Below, one piece after another: positions 50,933-59,169 of a DNA stretch of 64,000 nucleotides (position 1 is its first letter; every line of letters starts with the position of its first letter). A program made the translations under genes and the position numbers. The stretch comes from Actinomadura sp. NBRC 104425 (GTDB lineage: Bacteria > Actinomycetota > Actinomycetes > Streptosporangiales > Streptosporangiaceae), in the NCBI RefSeq assembly GCF_030269545.1, contig NZ_BSTN01000006.1, forward strand, positions 264,624 through 328,623. Reading direction: 5' to 3'. The notes beneath the pieces are model-generated. The model worked only from the letters and a program-made list of their open reading frames with translations. It made no database searches and was not told the DNA's origin.

Positions 50933-53349
50933 CGGCCGCTCCGTCCGCCCTCGTCGTCACCGTCGTCCACCAGCCCCGGGATGATCGACGGATCGTGCCC
51001 GCCATCACGCCCCCGCCGCCTGCGCCTCCCGGCCTGCTTCTCCGCATCAGCGGCCTCAACCGTCCGCGTCACCTCGTCTGGACCAACGTCAGGCCGCGAC
51101 GACCGCTCCTGCCCAACATCCGACCCGTCAGCATCAGCACACTCGTCGGCCGACTCCAACGGCAACGCGGCATCACCGGACCCGGCCTCGCTGGGCGGCA
51201 GCGGACGCATCTCATCACTCGATCCGGCCGCTCTGGGCTCATCCACCGGCTCCACCGGCTGCGTCACCGCAGTCGGGCTGACATCCTCAGACCGCAGCGA
51301 ACGCTTCTCAAGACTCGATTCGGCCGACTCCGCCGACTGTGCGGCCCCGCTCGGAACCGTGCCGCCCGAACCCGACTGCTGCGGCTCGGCACTCGTAGCG
51401 TCAGCACGCACGTCACGCGGCTCGACCGGCTGCGTCACCTCGCTCGGATTAGCCTCAGCCGACCGCGACGAGCGCTTCTTAACGCTCGCCCCCGCAGCAT
51501 CGGCACGTTCGTCGGCCGACTCCAACGGCAACGTGGCATCACCGGAGCCGGCCTCGTTGGACGGCAGCGGGCGCGTCTGGTCGCTCGATCCTGTTGTGCC
51601 GCGCTCGTCGACCGGCTCCACCGGCCGCGTCACCTCACCCGGACCGGCCTCAGCCGACCGCGACGAGCTCCTCTTTACGCTCGCTCCCGCCGCATCATCA
51701 CTCTCATCAGCTGAACTCAATGGCCGCGCGGCATCACCAGAACCAGTCTCGCCGGGCGGCAGCGGGCGCGTCCCCTCGCTCGATCCGGCGCCGCGCTCGT
51801 CGACCGGCTCTACCGGCCGCGTCACCTCGTCCGGACCACCCCCCTCGGATTGCGGCGACCGCTCTTCAACACTGGCGCCCACAGCACCAGCACTCTCGCT
51901 GGCCGACTCCACCAGCCGCGCATCACCGGAGCCGCGCTCGCCAGAGGACAGGGGGCGCGTCTCATCACTCGATCCGGCCGCTCTGGGCTCATCCACCGGC
52001 TCCACCGGCTGCGTCACCGCAGTCGGGCTGACATCCTCAGACCGCAGCGAACGCTTCTCAAGACTCGATTCGGCCGACTCCGCCGACTGTGCGGCCCCGC
52101 TCGGAACCGTGCCGCCCGAACCCGACTGCTGCGGCTCGGCACTCGTAACGTCAGCACGCACGTCACGCGGCTCGACCGGCTTCGTCACCTCGCTCGGATT
52201 AGCCTCAGCCGACCGCGACGAGCGCTTCTTAACGCTCGCCCCCGCAGCATCGGCACGTTCGTCGGCCGACTCCAACGGCCGCGTAGCCTCGCTCGCACCT
52301 GCCTTGGACGGCAGCGGACGCGTCCTGTCACGCGCCCCGGCAGCACCGCGCTCATCAACCGGCTGCACCGGCCGCGTCACCTCATCCGCGGCGGCGTCGG
52401 CCGACCGCGACGAGTGCTTCTCGGCGCTCGGCTCGGCGGCATCGGCACGTTCGTCGGCCGACCCCAACGGCAGGGTGGCATCACCGGTGCCCCTCTCGTG
52501 GGGCGGCAGCGGGCGCGTCTTGTTGCTCGATCCGGCCGCACCGCGCTCGTCAACCGGCTCCACCGGCTGGGTCACCGCGGTCGGGCTGACGTCCTCGGAC
52601 CGCAGTGAGCGCCTTTCCGCACTCGGTTGGGCGGCATCGGCGCGAGGCTCGGTCGGCTTCGCCGGTTGTGCGGTCTCGGACGGGGCTGCGTCGCCGGAAC
52701 CCGACGGCTGCGGCTCTACCGGCTGGGTGATGGCGTCGGGCGCTTCGGAGACGTCATCGGGGGTGGGAGGCGGTTGCAGGGGGCGGCGCAGCACCGTCGC
52801 CGACAGCGGGCGGGGCGGGGGCGGGGGCGCGACGGGTTCGCCGCCGCTGCCGTAGCGGTCGTCGAGGGACTCTCCTGCGATCTTCTCCTGGAGATGGACG
52901 ATGCCGTGCAGCAAAGCCTCGGGACGGGGCGGGCAGCCGGGGACGTACACGTCCACCGGGATGATCTGGTCGACGCCCTTGGTGACGCAGTAGGAGTCCC
53001 AGTAGGGGCCGCCGCAGTTGGAGCAGGCGCCGAACGAGATGACGTACTTGGGTTCGGGCATCTGCTCGTAGAGCCGCCGTACGGCGGGCGCCATCTTGTC
53101 GGTGACGGTGCCGGAGACCACCATGAGGTCGGCCTGGCGGGGGCCGGGCGCGAACGGGATGACGCCGAGGCGGATGAAGTCGTGGCGGCTCATCGAGGTG
53201 GCGATGAACTCGATGGCGCAGCAGGCCAGCCCGAAGTTGAACACCCACAGGGAGTAGCGGCGGCCCCAGTTCAGGACGAACTTGATCGGCTTGGGCGCCA
53301 CTCTGGCCAGCGGTCCCACGCCGGGCGTCGGCAGGTCCACGGTGCTCAT
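50929..53349 (-). CDS. nuoB: NADH-quinone oxidoreductase subunit B with a giant repetitive C-terminal tail
   Basis: Residues 1-165 are a normal NuoB, the subunit that holds cluster N2. The ligands are present: C43 and C44 (GLACCAIEF), C109 (GACSNCGG) and C139 (VPGCPPRP). ATG at 53349 has GGGGAG 7 bases upstream; the GTG two codons before is less likely. After SLDDRYG the frame continues for about 640 residues, giving 806 instead of about 170-230. The tail is Pro/Glu/Asp/Ser/Ala-rich and made of nine to ten units of 55-65 residues beginning VTxPVEPxDE and often ending in RSSRSAEA or [12 protein letters not shown]. It ends in a basic patch ([11 protein letters not shown]) and an acidic end. The overlap with nuoC (GTGA) is intact, so it is translated as one protein. 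The tail's function is unknown. Confidence 0.93.
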   Translation of the reverse strand: MSTVDLPTPGVGPLARVAPKPIKFVLNWGRRYSLWVFNFGLACCAIEFIATSMSRHDFIRLGVIPFAPGPRQADLMVVSGTVTDKMAPAVRRLYEQMPEPKYVISFGACSNCGGPYWDSYCVTKGVDQIIPVDVYVPGCPPRPEALLHGIVHLQEKIAGESLDDRYGSGGEPVAPPPPPRPLSATVLRRPLQPPPTPDDVSEAPDAITQPVEPQPSGSGDAAPSETAQPAKPTEPRADAAQPSAERRSLRSEDVSPTAVTQPVEPVDERGAAGSSNKTRPLPPHERGTGDATLPLGSADERADAAEPSAEKHSSRSADAAADEVTRPVQPVDERGAAGARDRTRPLPSKAGASEATRPLESADERADAAGASVKKRSSRSAEANPSEVTKPVEPRDVRADVTSAEPQQSGSGGTVPSGAAQSAESAESSLEKRSLRSEDVSPTAVTQPVEPVDEPRAAGSSDETRPLSSGERGSGDARLVESASESAGAVGASVEERSPQSEGGGPDEVTRPVEPVDERGAGSSEGTRPLPPGETGSGDAARPLSSADESDDAAGASVKRSSSRSAEAGPGEVTRPVEPVDERGTTGSSDQTRPLPSNEAGSGDATLPLESADERADAAGASVKKRSSRSAEANPSEVTQPVEPRDVRADATSAEPQQSGSGGTVPSGAAQSAESAESSLEKRSLRSEDVSPTAVTQPVEPVDEPRAAGSSDEMRPLPPSEAGSGDAALPLESADECADADGSDVGQERSSRPDVGPDEVTRTVEAADAEKQAGRRRRRGRDGGHDPSIIPGLVDDGDDEGGRSGR
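51211..51529. repeat. Direct repeat, copy 1 (319 bp), inside nuoB
   Basis: Matches 51961-52279 at 317 of 319 bases with no gaps; the offset is exactly 750 bases (250 codons). Both differences change an amino acid (Gln/Lys and Ala/Val). This is a recent duplication within the tail-coding region. Confidence 0.95.
51961..52279. repeat. Direct repeat, copy 2 (319 bp), inside nuoB
   Basis: Partner of 51211-51529. The sequences flanking the repeats diverge at once on the 3' side, while the 5' side is weakly similar, as expected inside an older, degenerate repeat array. Confidence 0.95.
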
Positions 53350-53413
53350 CGGCACGCTCCCCGTCCGGGGCTGTCGGGGGTCACAGCAGCATTCTTACCT
53401 GCTGCGCGCGGTG

Positions 53414-53785
53414 TCAGACCCACGACAGGACGCCCTTCTTGCCGGCGTACGCCAGCCCGGCGGCGAGAAAACCCAGGAAGACGAACATCTCCCCTAGGGT
53501 GGTCAGGCCGTAGCCGGGAGCCGAGAAGACCGTGGCCCAGGGGAACAGGAACACCGCGTCCACCGCGAAGACGACGTACAGGTAGGCGAACACGTAGTAG
53601 CGCACATAAGACTGGGCCCAGTCCCCGCCGACGGGGTCCACCCCGCATTCGTAGGTGGCGAGCTTCTCCGGGGTGGGACGGTGCGGGCGCAGCATCCGGT
53701 TGGCGGCCAGCGCCCCCGCCACGATGCCGCCGCCGACGAGCAGCAGCACCCCGACGACCACGTAGGAGTGGAAGTAGTCCCGCAC
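53414..53785 (-). CDS. nuoA: NADH-quinone oxidoreductase subunit A
   Basis: A 123-residue, three-helix subunit, first gene of the cluster. GTG 53785 has a good CCAGGAGG site. Conserved features are the loop KLATYECGVDPVGGDWAQ (the quinone-site Cys, usually YECG) and RYYVFAYLYVVFAVDAVFLFPWA. It lies 64 bases upstream of nuoB. Confidence 0.96.
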   Translation of the reverse strand: MRDYFHSYVVVGVLLLVGGGIVAGALAANRMLRPHRPTPEKLATYECGVDPVGGDWAQSYVRYYVFAYLYVVFAVDAVFLFPWATVFSAPGYGLTTLGEMFVFLGFLAAGLAYAGKKGVLSWV

Positions 53786-53936
53786 GGCGACCTCCTGGAG
53801 AACCTCCCGTCAAGTATCTCTGAAAAGTCGAGGGCGGGCCGAACTTACGGGCGGCGGGCTCACTCTCTACCATCGACCGCTCTTTACTGCACACTGAGAC
53901 ACAGACGGGGCAAAAGAACTGTAAGGACGTGACCGG

Positions 53937-55247
53937 ATGAGCACTCCTCCGCCTCCCCCCGGCTGGGATCCCCCCGCCGGTCCTTCCTGGCCGCCCGCGC
54001 CGGGCGGCCCCGGTGACCCTTCCGGTCCGGCTGGCACCAGCGGGCCGGGCGGCCCGCCCGGTGGCACTCCTCCGCCGTCCGGTCCGGGTGGTTATGGGGG
54101 CCCCGGCACGCCGCCGCCCTTCTACCCGCCTCCGCCGGGCTCCGGCGGTCCGATGGGGCAGCCGCCGATGGGTCCGCCGCCCAAGAGATCCGGCGGCGCG
54201 ATCATCGCGCTGATCGTCGGGGGTGCGCTCGTCCTCGTGCTGCTCATCGCCGTCGCGTTGGTGATCGTCGTGCGCGGCGGCAGCGAGCCGACCCCGGCGG
54301 AGCGGCTGCGGGCCGCGGCCGGCGGGCTGTCGTCAGCGCGGGCCATGACGTTCAAGGGCTCTTTCGGCACGACCACCTCCGGCCTCAACGGCGAGTTGAA
54401 GATCACCAAGGGCGGCCGGATCCTCGGCGACGTCACCGCCGACGGGTCCCAGATGACGCTGCTGTCGGTGGACGACGACCTGTTCGTCAAGGCGAACCGG
54501 TCCTACTGGGAGCGGCAGACGAGCCTGCTGACCACGCCGTACTACCTGAAGGACGGCCAGCAGTGGGGCCGGGTCAGCACCACCGAGATCGACCTGTCCT
54601 TCAAGCGGAAGCTGACGCCGGCGGCGCTGGCCTCGGAGATGCGGTCGAACACGTCCTACCGGCTGACCGAGCGGGAGACCACGGTCGGCGGCCGCAAGGC
54701 GGTGCGGGTGGCCTCGTCCCTGGCGTCGTTCTACCTGACCGATGACGACGACCACCCCGAGCTGCTGCGCTACGAGTCGTCCTACCCGCGGGTCGCGGCG
54801 GACGTGACCGTCCGGTCCGGCAGCGCCGGGTACGCGACGGTCACCGAGATCCGCAACCGCATCGGGGAGCTGAAGGACTCCTTCGACGTCCACAGCCTGC
54901 CCAGCATCGCCTCCTGGGACGACACCCCGTGCAAGGCCAACAGCAACAGCTGCCGGGTGCGCGGGCAGGTGCGGCCGCCGGTGGACACCACCTCGTCGAC
55001 CACGATCGAAGTGCGGTTCACGCTGCGGGCGGGCACCACGACGGGACGCGAGCTCGGCAACTGCACCAAGTCGATCACGGTGTCGTCCTCGACGCCGCAA
55101 TGGGTCGCGTGCGACGTGACGGGTTCCGCGTGGCGCAGCTTCTCGCGCGGCAGCGAGACCCGCTACTACATGAGCGCCCAGTTCAAGGTCTCCGGGGCCA
55201 GCGACTCCGACATCCAGCGGATGCAGGCGGCCCTCGACCAGGAGTGA
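53937..55247 (+). CDS. Proline-rich single-pass envelope protein
   Basis: A 436-residue protein, ATG 53937 with GTAAGGAC upstream. About 80 residues of Pro/Gly-rich cytoplasmic sequence are followed by one membrane helix (about 87-110, IIALIVGGALVLVLLIAVALVIVV). The outer part has two domains: an LppX/LolA-like region (GSFGTTTSGLNGELKI, DDDLFVKANRSYWE, YRLTERETTVGGRKAVRV) and a C-terminal region with paired Cys (TPCKANSNSCRV and GNCTKS... VACDV). Its neighbour is a paralogue. The function is unknown; both are divergent from nuoA. Confidence 0.75.
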   Translation: MSTPPPPPGWDPPAGPSWPPAPGGPGDPSGPAGTSGPGGPPGGTPPPSGPGGYGGPGTPPPFYPPPPGSGGPMGQPPMGPPPKRSGGAIIALIVGGALVLVLLIAVALVIVVRGGSEPTPAERLRAAAGGLSSARAMTFKGSFGTTTSGLNGELKITKGGRILGDVTADGSQMTLLSVDDDLFVKANRSYWERQTSLLTTPYYLKDGQQWGRVSTTEIDLSFKRKLTPAALASEMRSNTSYRLTERETTVGGRKAVRVASSLASFYLTDDDDHPELLRYESSYPRVAADVTVRSGSAGYATVTEIRNRIGELKDSFDVHSLPSIASWDDTPCKANSNSCRVRGQVRPPVDTTSSTTIEVRFTLRAGTTTGRELGNCTKSITVSSSTPQWVACDVTGSAWRSFSRGSETRYYMSAQFKVSGASDSDIQRMQAALDQE

Positions 55248-55463
55248 CGGGCCGGCGGCGCCGGTCCGCCGGCGCCGCCTCCTGCGGGCTCCTCAGCCGC
55301 CCCCCGATCCGTCCGCGGGCATTGAGACGTAGCTCATAGCGAGGCATCGGCGCTGGGTGACCGGTGCCCCGGCCGGGATGATCGGCGCTTGTGCTGCGCC
55401 GGTCCGATTCGTCCGGCACTCTATGTCTGGCATCGGCAAGTCGGGAACAGAGTGGTCTGCTGA

Positions 55464-56915
55464 GTGAGCGTTGAACAGGAGGGGCCGCCGCAGCGCGGCC
55501 CCCGTCCCCCCCGCGCGGAGCCGGAGACGCATCCCGGGTCCGCCCTGCCCGCCGTGCCCGGGTTCGGCACGGCGGGTCCGTCGGCCCTGCCCTCCGCCGC
55601 GGGACGGGTCCAGGTGGTGCCGCCCGAGCCGGGGGACGTGCTGGTGGCGGGGGTGGGGATGTCCGCCGGCGGGCCGGTCGAGCCCCCGCAGCACGGACCG
55701 GCTCCCGAACCGGCGCCGCAACCGGAAAAGGCCCCCGAGAAGAGGAGAAAGTCGCGGGCGGCCCGGGTCGTCGTCGGCTGCGTGGGCGCCGTCGTGGTGC
55801 TGGCGGGCGGTGCGACGGCGTACGTGCTGGTGTCGAAGGGCGAGAAGTCCGAGAAGAACAACGAGCCCAGGGCCGACGCGCCGGTGGCGGGGTGGGCCGT
55901 GCGGGCGGGACGCGACATGCGGGCCATGGCCGGGGTGCAGTACGACGGCACTCTGCGCGGCGAGGCCGGGCAGACCGCGCGGGTGCGGCTGAGGGTGACG
56001 CGGTCGGGGGCGGCCACGGGACGCCTTTCGGTCGGCGGACGGCAGTTCAACGTGGTGGCGGTGGGCGGCGCCACGTACATCAAGGCCGATACGGCGTTCT
56101 GGCGCCAGTACGGCCCCGACAGCGCCCACCCGGAGAACTACGCGGGCCGGTGGAGCAAGGCGCCCGAGTCGATGCCCGGGCTGGACGTGGCGAACGTGCT
56201 GGCCCCCGAGTCGATCGCGAAGGCGCTGGTCAAGGCGTCGGGCAGGGCGTCCCTGGAGAACGTCGGCGGCACGCCCGCGTACCGGGTGAAGACGCCCAAG
56301 GCCGACTACCTCATCACCAGGTCCGCGCCGTACCGGTTGCTGCGCGTGCAGGTCGCGGGCAACGGCGACCCGGCGCTGGCCGTCACCCGGCTGACGCAGC
56401 CGGCGCCGGTGTTCACCGAGCTGCGGCCGCGGGTGGCCGCCCTGGTCGGGGCGGCGGACCCGTCGGTGCGGTTCCGGGCGGGCAAGCTGACATTCGTCAA
56501 CTGCAACGAGAACGTCACCGGCTGCACGGTGAGCGTCCCCGCGACGTTGACCGTCCCGGAGAGCGGGCCAGTGCCGGAGGGGACGCGCGCGGCGCTGCGC
56601 GCGACCATCACCGCGGACGGCCGGACGCTCGGCAGCTGCACCGGGTCGGGTGCGGTGCCCGCGAACCGTTCGCTCGTGCTGCGGTGCACGGTGCGCAGCG
56701 CGGGATGGCAGGCGTGGATGCGGCAGGCCCGCGACACTCCCGGGGAGCACGCCTACGAGGCGCAGGCACGGGTGGTCGGCCAGGCGCTGACGGCGAGCGA
56801 GGTCGGCAGGCTGCTCGCCCGGCTGGACCGCGAACGCGCCTCGCTCGCGCCGACCCGCCGCACGACCCCCAGCACGCGGGCGTCGACGGCCGTGTCACCG
56901 ACCGGACGGTCCTGA
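55464..56915 (+). CDS. Second proline-rich single-pass envelope protein (paralogue)
   Basis: A 483-residue protein, GTG 55464. Its layout matches the gene before: a Pro/Gly-rich N-terminus (about 1-85), a basic patch (KRRKSRAARV), a membrane helix (about 102-124, VVVGCVGAVVVLAGGATAYVL), an LppX-like domain (GVQYDGTLRGEAGQTARVRL, GGATYIKADTAFWRQYG) and a Cys-paired outer domain (NCNENVTGCTVSVP, SCTGSG...RCTVRSAGWQAW). Shared order and spacing suggest a tandem duplication followed by divergence. The function is unknown. Confidence 0.72.
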   Translation: MSVEQEGPPQRGPRPPRAEPETHPGSALPAVPGFGTAGPSALPSAAGRVQVVPPEPGDVLVAGVGMSAGGPVEPPQHGPAPEPAPQPEKAPEKRRKSRAARVVVGCVGAVVVLAGGATAYVLVSKGEKSEKNNEPRADAPVAGWAVRAGRDMRAMAGVQYDGTLRGEAGQTARVRLRVTRSGAATGRLSVGGRQFNVVAVGGATYIKADTAFWRQYGPDSAHPENYAGRWSKAPESMPGLDVANVLAPESIAKALVKASGRASLENVGGTPAYRVKTPKADYLITRSAPYRLLRVQVAGNGDPALAVTRLTQPAPVFTELRPRVAALVGAADPSVRFRAGKLTFVNCNENVTGCTVSVPATLTVPESGPVPEGTRAALRATITADGRTLGSCTGSGAVPANRSLVLRCTVRSAGWQAWMRQARDTPGEHAYEAQARVVGQALTASEVGRLLARLDRERASLAPTRRTTPSTRASTAVSPTGRS

Positions 56916-57019
56916 CCCCGCGCCCGCGGGGTGACCGAGGTCACCGATAAGGCCTGATTCACCTGCGCCGCAGGTGACAGGCGGCGGGGTCGGGTAAGAA
57001 GTGGCTTTCCCGGGCTCTC

Positions 57020-57025
57020 TATAGT
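57020..57025 (+). promoter_or_regulatory. -10 box of the korAB leader transcript
   Basis: TATAGT is followed by exactly 7 bases and then the GTG of the short leader ORF, the spacing expected for a leaderless transcript. A clear -35 is not visible. Confidence 0.55.
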
Positions 57026-57032
57026 GCAGAGC

Positions 57033-57143
57033 GTGGAATCCGTGCCATCGGGGAGCGGCGGCTCCCCCTGCGAGCCTTTGCGGCTGGTCAGGCGTCTGCA
57101 CGTCGACCTGTGCCGCCTGGCGAGCTGCCTGTGTCGCCGGTGA
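57033..57143 (+). CDS. Putative Cys-containing regulatory leader peptide
   Basis: A 36-residue ORF, GTG 57033 to TGA 57143, 184 bases before korA. The C-terminal half reads LRLVRRLHVDLCRLASCLCRR. It contains the pattern RxHVDLxRxxSxxCRR that I recall from actinobacterial short ORFs annotated as leader peptides ahead of sulfur and Fe-S genes. It has four Cys codons, three of them clustered at the end. The TATAGT box 7 bases before the GTG implies leaderless translation, as for mycobacterial Cys-rich attenuator ORFs. CGACCTG in the ORF (57104-57110) can pair with CAGGTCG after the stop (57158-57164), giving a structure that ribosome position could alter. Confidence 0.65.
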   Translation: MESVPSGSGGSPCEPLRLVRRLHVDLCRLASCLCRR

Positions 57144-57327
57144 ACCCGCGGGTCGCCCAGGTCGTATGTTCCGGCCCGGCACGGTCTCCCCGCGGCCTCC
57201 TCCAGCCACCGAGCCTCCGAGAAAAGAAATCAGATCCCGGACATACCATGAAGGTAAGCCTAAGTAGCATCACGTTCCCGGGTGCCTCCCCCGGGCCGGG
57301 TGCTGCGCGTCGAGGAGGTCTTCCTCT

Positions 57328-59169
57328 GTGACCAAGCAGGTCCAGCAGCTCGACCGCGTCATCATCCGCTTCGCCGGTGACTCCGGTGACGGCATGCAGC
57401 TGACCGGCGACCGCTTCACCCAGGAGACCGCGGCGTTCGGCAACGACTTGTCGACGCTGCCGAACTTCCCCGCCGAGATCCGCGCCCCGGCCGGAACTCT
57501 GCCCGGCGTGTCGAGCTTCCAGCTCCACTTCGCCGACCACGACATCCTGACGCCGGGCGACGCGCCGAACGTGCTGGTGGCCATGAACCCCGCCGCGCTG
57601 AAGGCCAACCTGCCCGACCTGCCGCGCGGCGCGGACCTGATCATCAACACCGACGAGTTCACCAAGCGCAACCTGGCCAAGGTGGGCTACACCGGCAACC
57701 CGGTCGAGGACGACTCGCTGAGCGAGTACCGCGTGCACGCGCTGCCGCTGACCTCGATGACGGTGAACGCGCTGGCCGACTTCGACATCTCCAAGAAGGA
57801 CGCCGAACGCGCCAAGAACATGTTCGCCCTCGGGCTGCTGTCGTGGCTGTACCACCGGCCCACCGAGGGGACGATCGCGTTCCTGGAACGCAAGTTCGCC
57901 CGCAAGCCCGAGATCATGAAGGCGAACATCGCCGCGTTCCGGGCGGGCTGGAACTACGGCGAGACCACCGAGGCGTTCTCGGTGTCGTACGAGGTCAAGC
58001 CCGCCGAGCACGAGCCGGGCCTGTACCGCAACATCACCGGGAACACGGCGCTGGCCTACGGGCTGGTCGCGGCGGGCGAGCGCAGCGGGCTGCCGGTGTT
58101 CCTGGGCTCGTACCCGATCACGCCGGCGTCCGACATCCTGCACGAGCTGTCGCGGCACAAGCGCTTCGGCGTGCGAACGTTCCAGGCCGAGGACGAGATC
58201 GCCGCGGTCGGCGCGGCGCTGGGCGCCTCGTTCGGCGGCTCCCTGGGCGTGACGACCACGTCCGGGCCGGGCATCGCGCTCAAGAGCGAGACGATCGGCC
58301 TGGCGGTGGCGACCGAACTCCCACTGGTGATCATCGACGTGCAGCGCGCCGGCCCGTCCACCGGCATGCCGACCAAGACCGAGCAGGCGGACCTGCTGCA
58401 GGCCATGTTCGGCCGCAACGGCGAGGCGCCGGTGCCGGTGGTGGCGCCGCGTTCGCCGTCGGACTGCTTCGACGCGGCGCTGGAGGCGGCCCGCATCGCC
58501 GTCAAGTACCGCACGCCGGTGGTGGTGCTGTCGGACGGCTACCTGGCCAACGGCTCCGAGCCGTGGAAGCTGCCGGACGTGGACTCGCTGCCGACGATCG
58601 AGCCGGGCTTGGCCACCGCCGACGGCGGGGACTTCCAGCCGTTCGGACGCGACCCCGAGACGCTGGCGCGGCCGTGGGCGGTGCCCGGCACACCGGGCCT
58701 GGAGCACCGCATCGGCGGCCTGGAGAAGGCCGACGGCTCGGGCAACATCTCCTACGACCCGGCCAACCACGACACGATGGTGCGGCTGCGTCAGGCCAAG
58801 GTGGACGGCATCGCCCGCGACATCGAGCCGTTGGCGGTTGACGACCCGTCGGGCGAGGCACGTGTGCTGGTGCTCGGATGGGGCGGCACGTACGGTGCGA
58901 TCTCCGCGGCGGTGCGGCGGGTCCGCAAGGCGGGCCGTCCGGTCGCCCAGGCGCACCTGCGGCATCTCAACCCGTTCCCGGCCAACATCGCCGAGGTGCT
59001 GCGCTCCTACGACAGGGTGCTGGTGCCCGAGATCAACCTCGGCCAGCTGGCGCTGCTGCTGCGCGGCAAGTACCTCGTCGACGTGATCAGCTACAACCGC
59101 GTGCGCGGCCTGCCGTTCAAGGCCGAGGAGCTGGCGGGCGTCATCCAGGATGTGATCGACAGTGAGTGA
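57328..59169 (+). CDS. korA: 2-oxoacid:ferredoxin oxidoreductase, subunit alpha
   Basis: A 613-residue fused gamma/alpha subunit. GTG 57328 has GAGGAGG upstream. The N-terminal gamma domain (about 1-190) begins RVIIRFAGDSGDGMQLTGDRFT. The alpha part binds the substrate and helps hold thiamine diphosphate (GSYPITPASDILHEL, QAEDEIAAVGAALGAS, TTTSGPGIALKSETIGLAV). The enzyme converts 2-oxoglutarate (or pyruvate) plus CoA to acyl-CoA, CO2 and reduced ferredoxin. It overlaps korB by 8 bases. Confidence 0.94.
   Translation: MTKQVQQLDRVIIRFAGDSGDGMQLTGDRFTQETAAFGNDLSTLPNFPAEIRAPAGTLPGVSSFQLHFADHDILTPGDAPNVLVAMNPAALKANLPDLPRGADLIINTDEFTKRNLAKVGYTGNPVEDDSLSEYRVHALPLTSMTVNALADFDISKKDAERAKNMFALGLLSWLYHRPTEGTIAFLERKFARKPEIMKANIAAFRAGWNYGETTEAFSVSYEVKPAEHEPGLYRNITGNTALAYGLVAAGERSGLPVFLGSYPITPASDILHELSRHKRFGVRTFQAEDEIAAVGAALGASFGGSLGVTTTSGPGIALKSETIGLAVATELPLVIIDVQRAGPSTGMPTKTEQADLLQAMFGRNGEAPVPVVAPRSPSDCFDAALEAARIAVKYRTPVVVLSDGYLANGSEPWKLPDVDSLPTIEPGLATADGGDFQPFGRDPETLARPWAVPGTPGLEHRIGGLEKADGSGNISYDPANHDTMVRLRQAKVDGIARDIEPLAVDDPSGEARVLVLGWGGTYGAISAAVRRVRKAGRPVAQAHLRHLNPFPANIAEVLRSYDRVLVPEINLGQLALLLRGKYLVDVISYNRVRGLPFKAEELAGVIQDVIDSE

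Noticed and set aside
51211..52279. CRISPR array in the repeated region
   Set aside because: Repeats are hundreds of bases long, degenerate, in frame within a gene, and lack unique equal-length spacers; no cas genes are present.
50066..52855. A 929-codon plus-strand frame opposite the nuoB tail, nuoC and nuoH
   Set aside because: It spans several well-supported minus-strand genes. Its regular Ser/Thr/Asp repeats simply reflect the tail repeats read backwards. The minus-strand frame has the NuoB core and the nuoC overlap.
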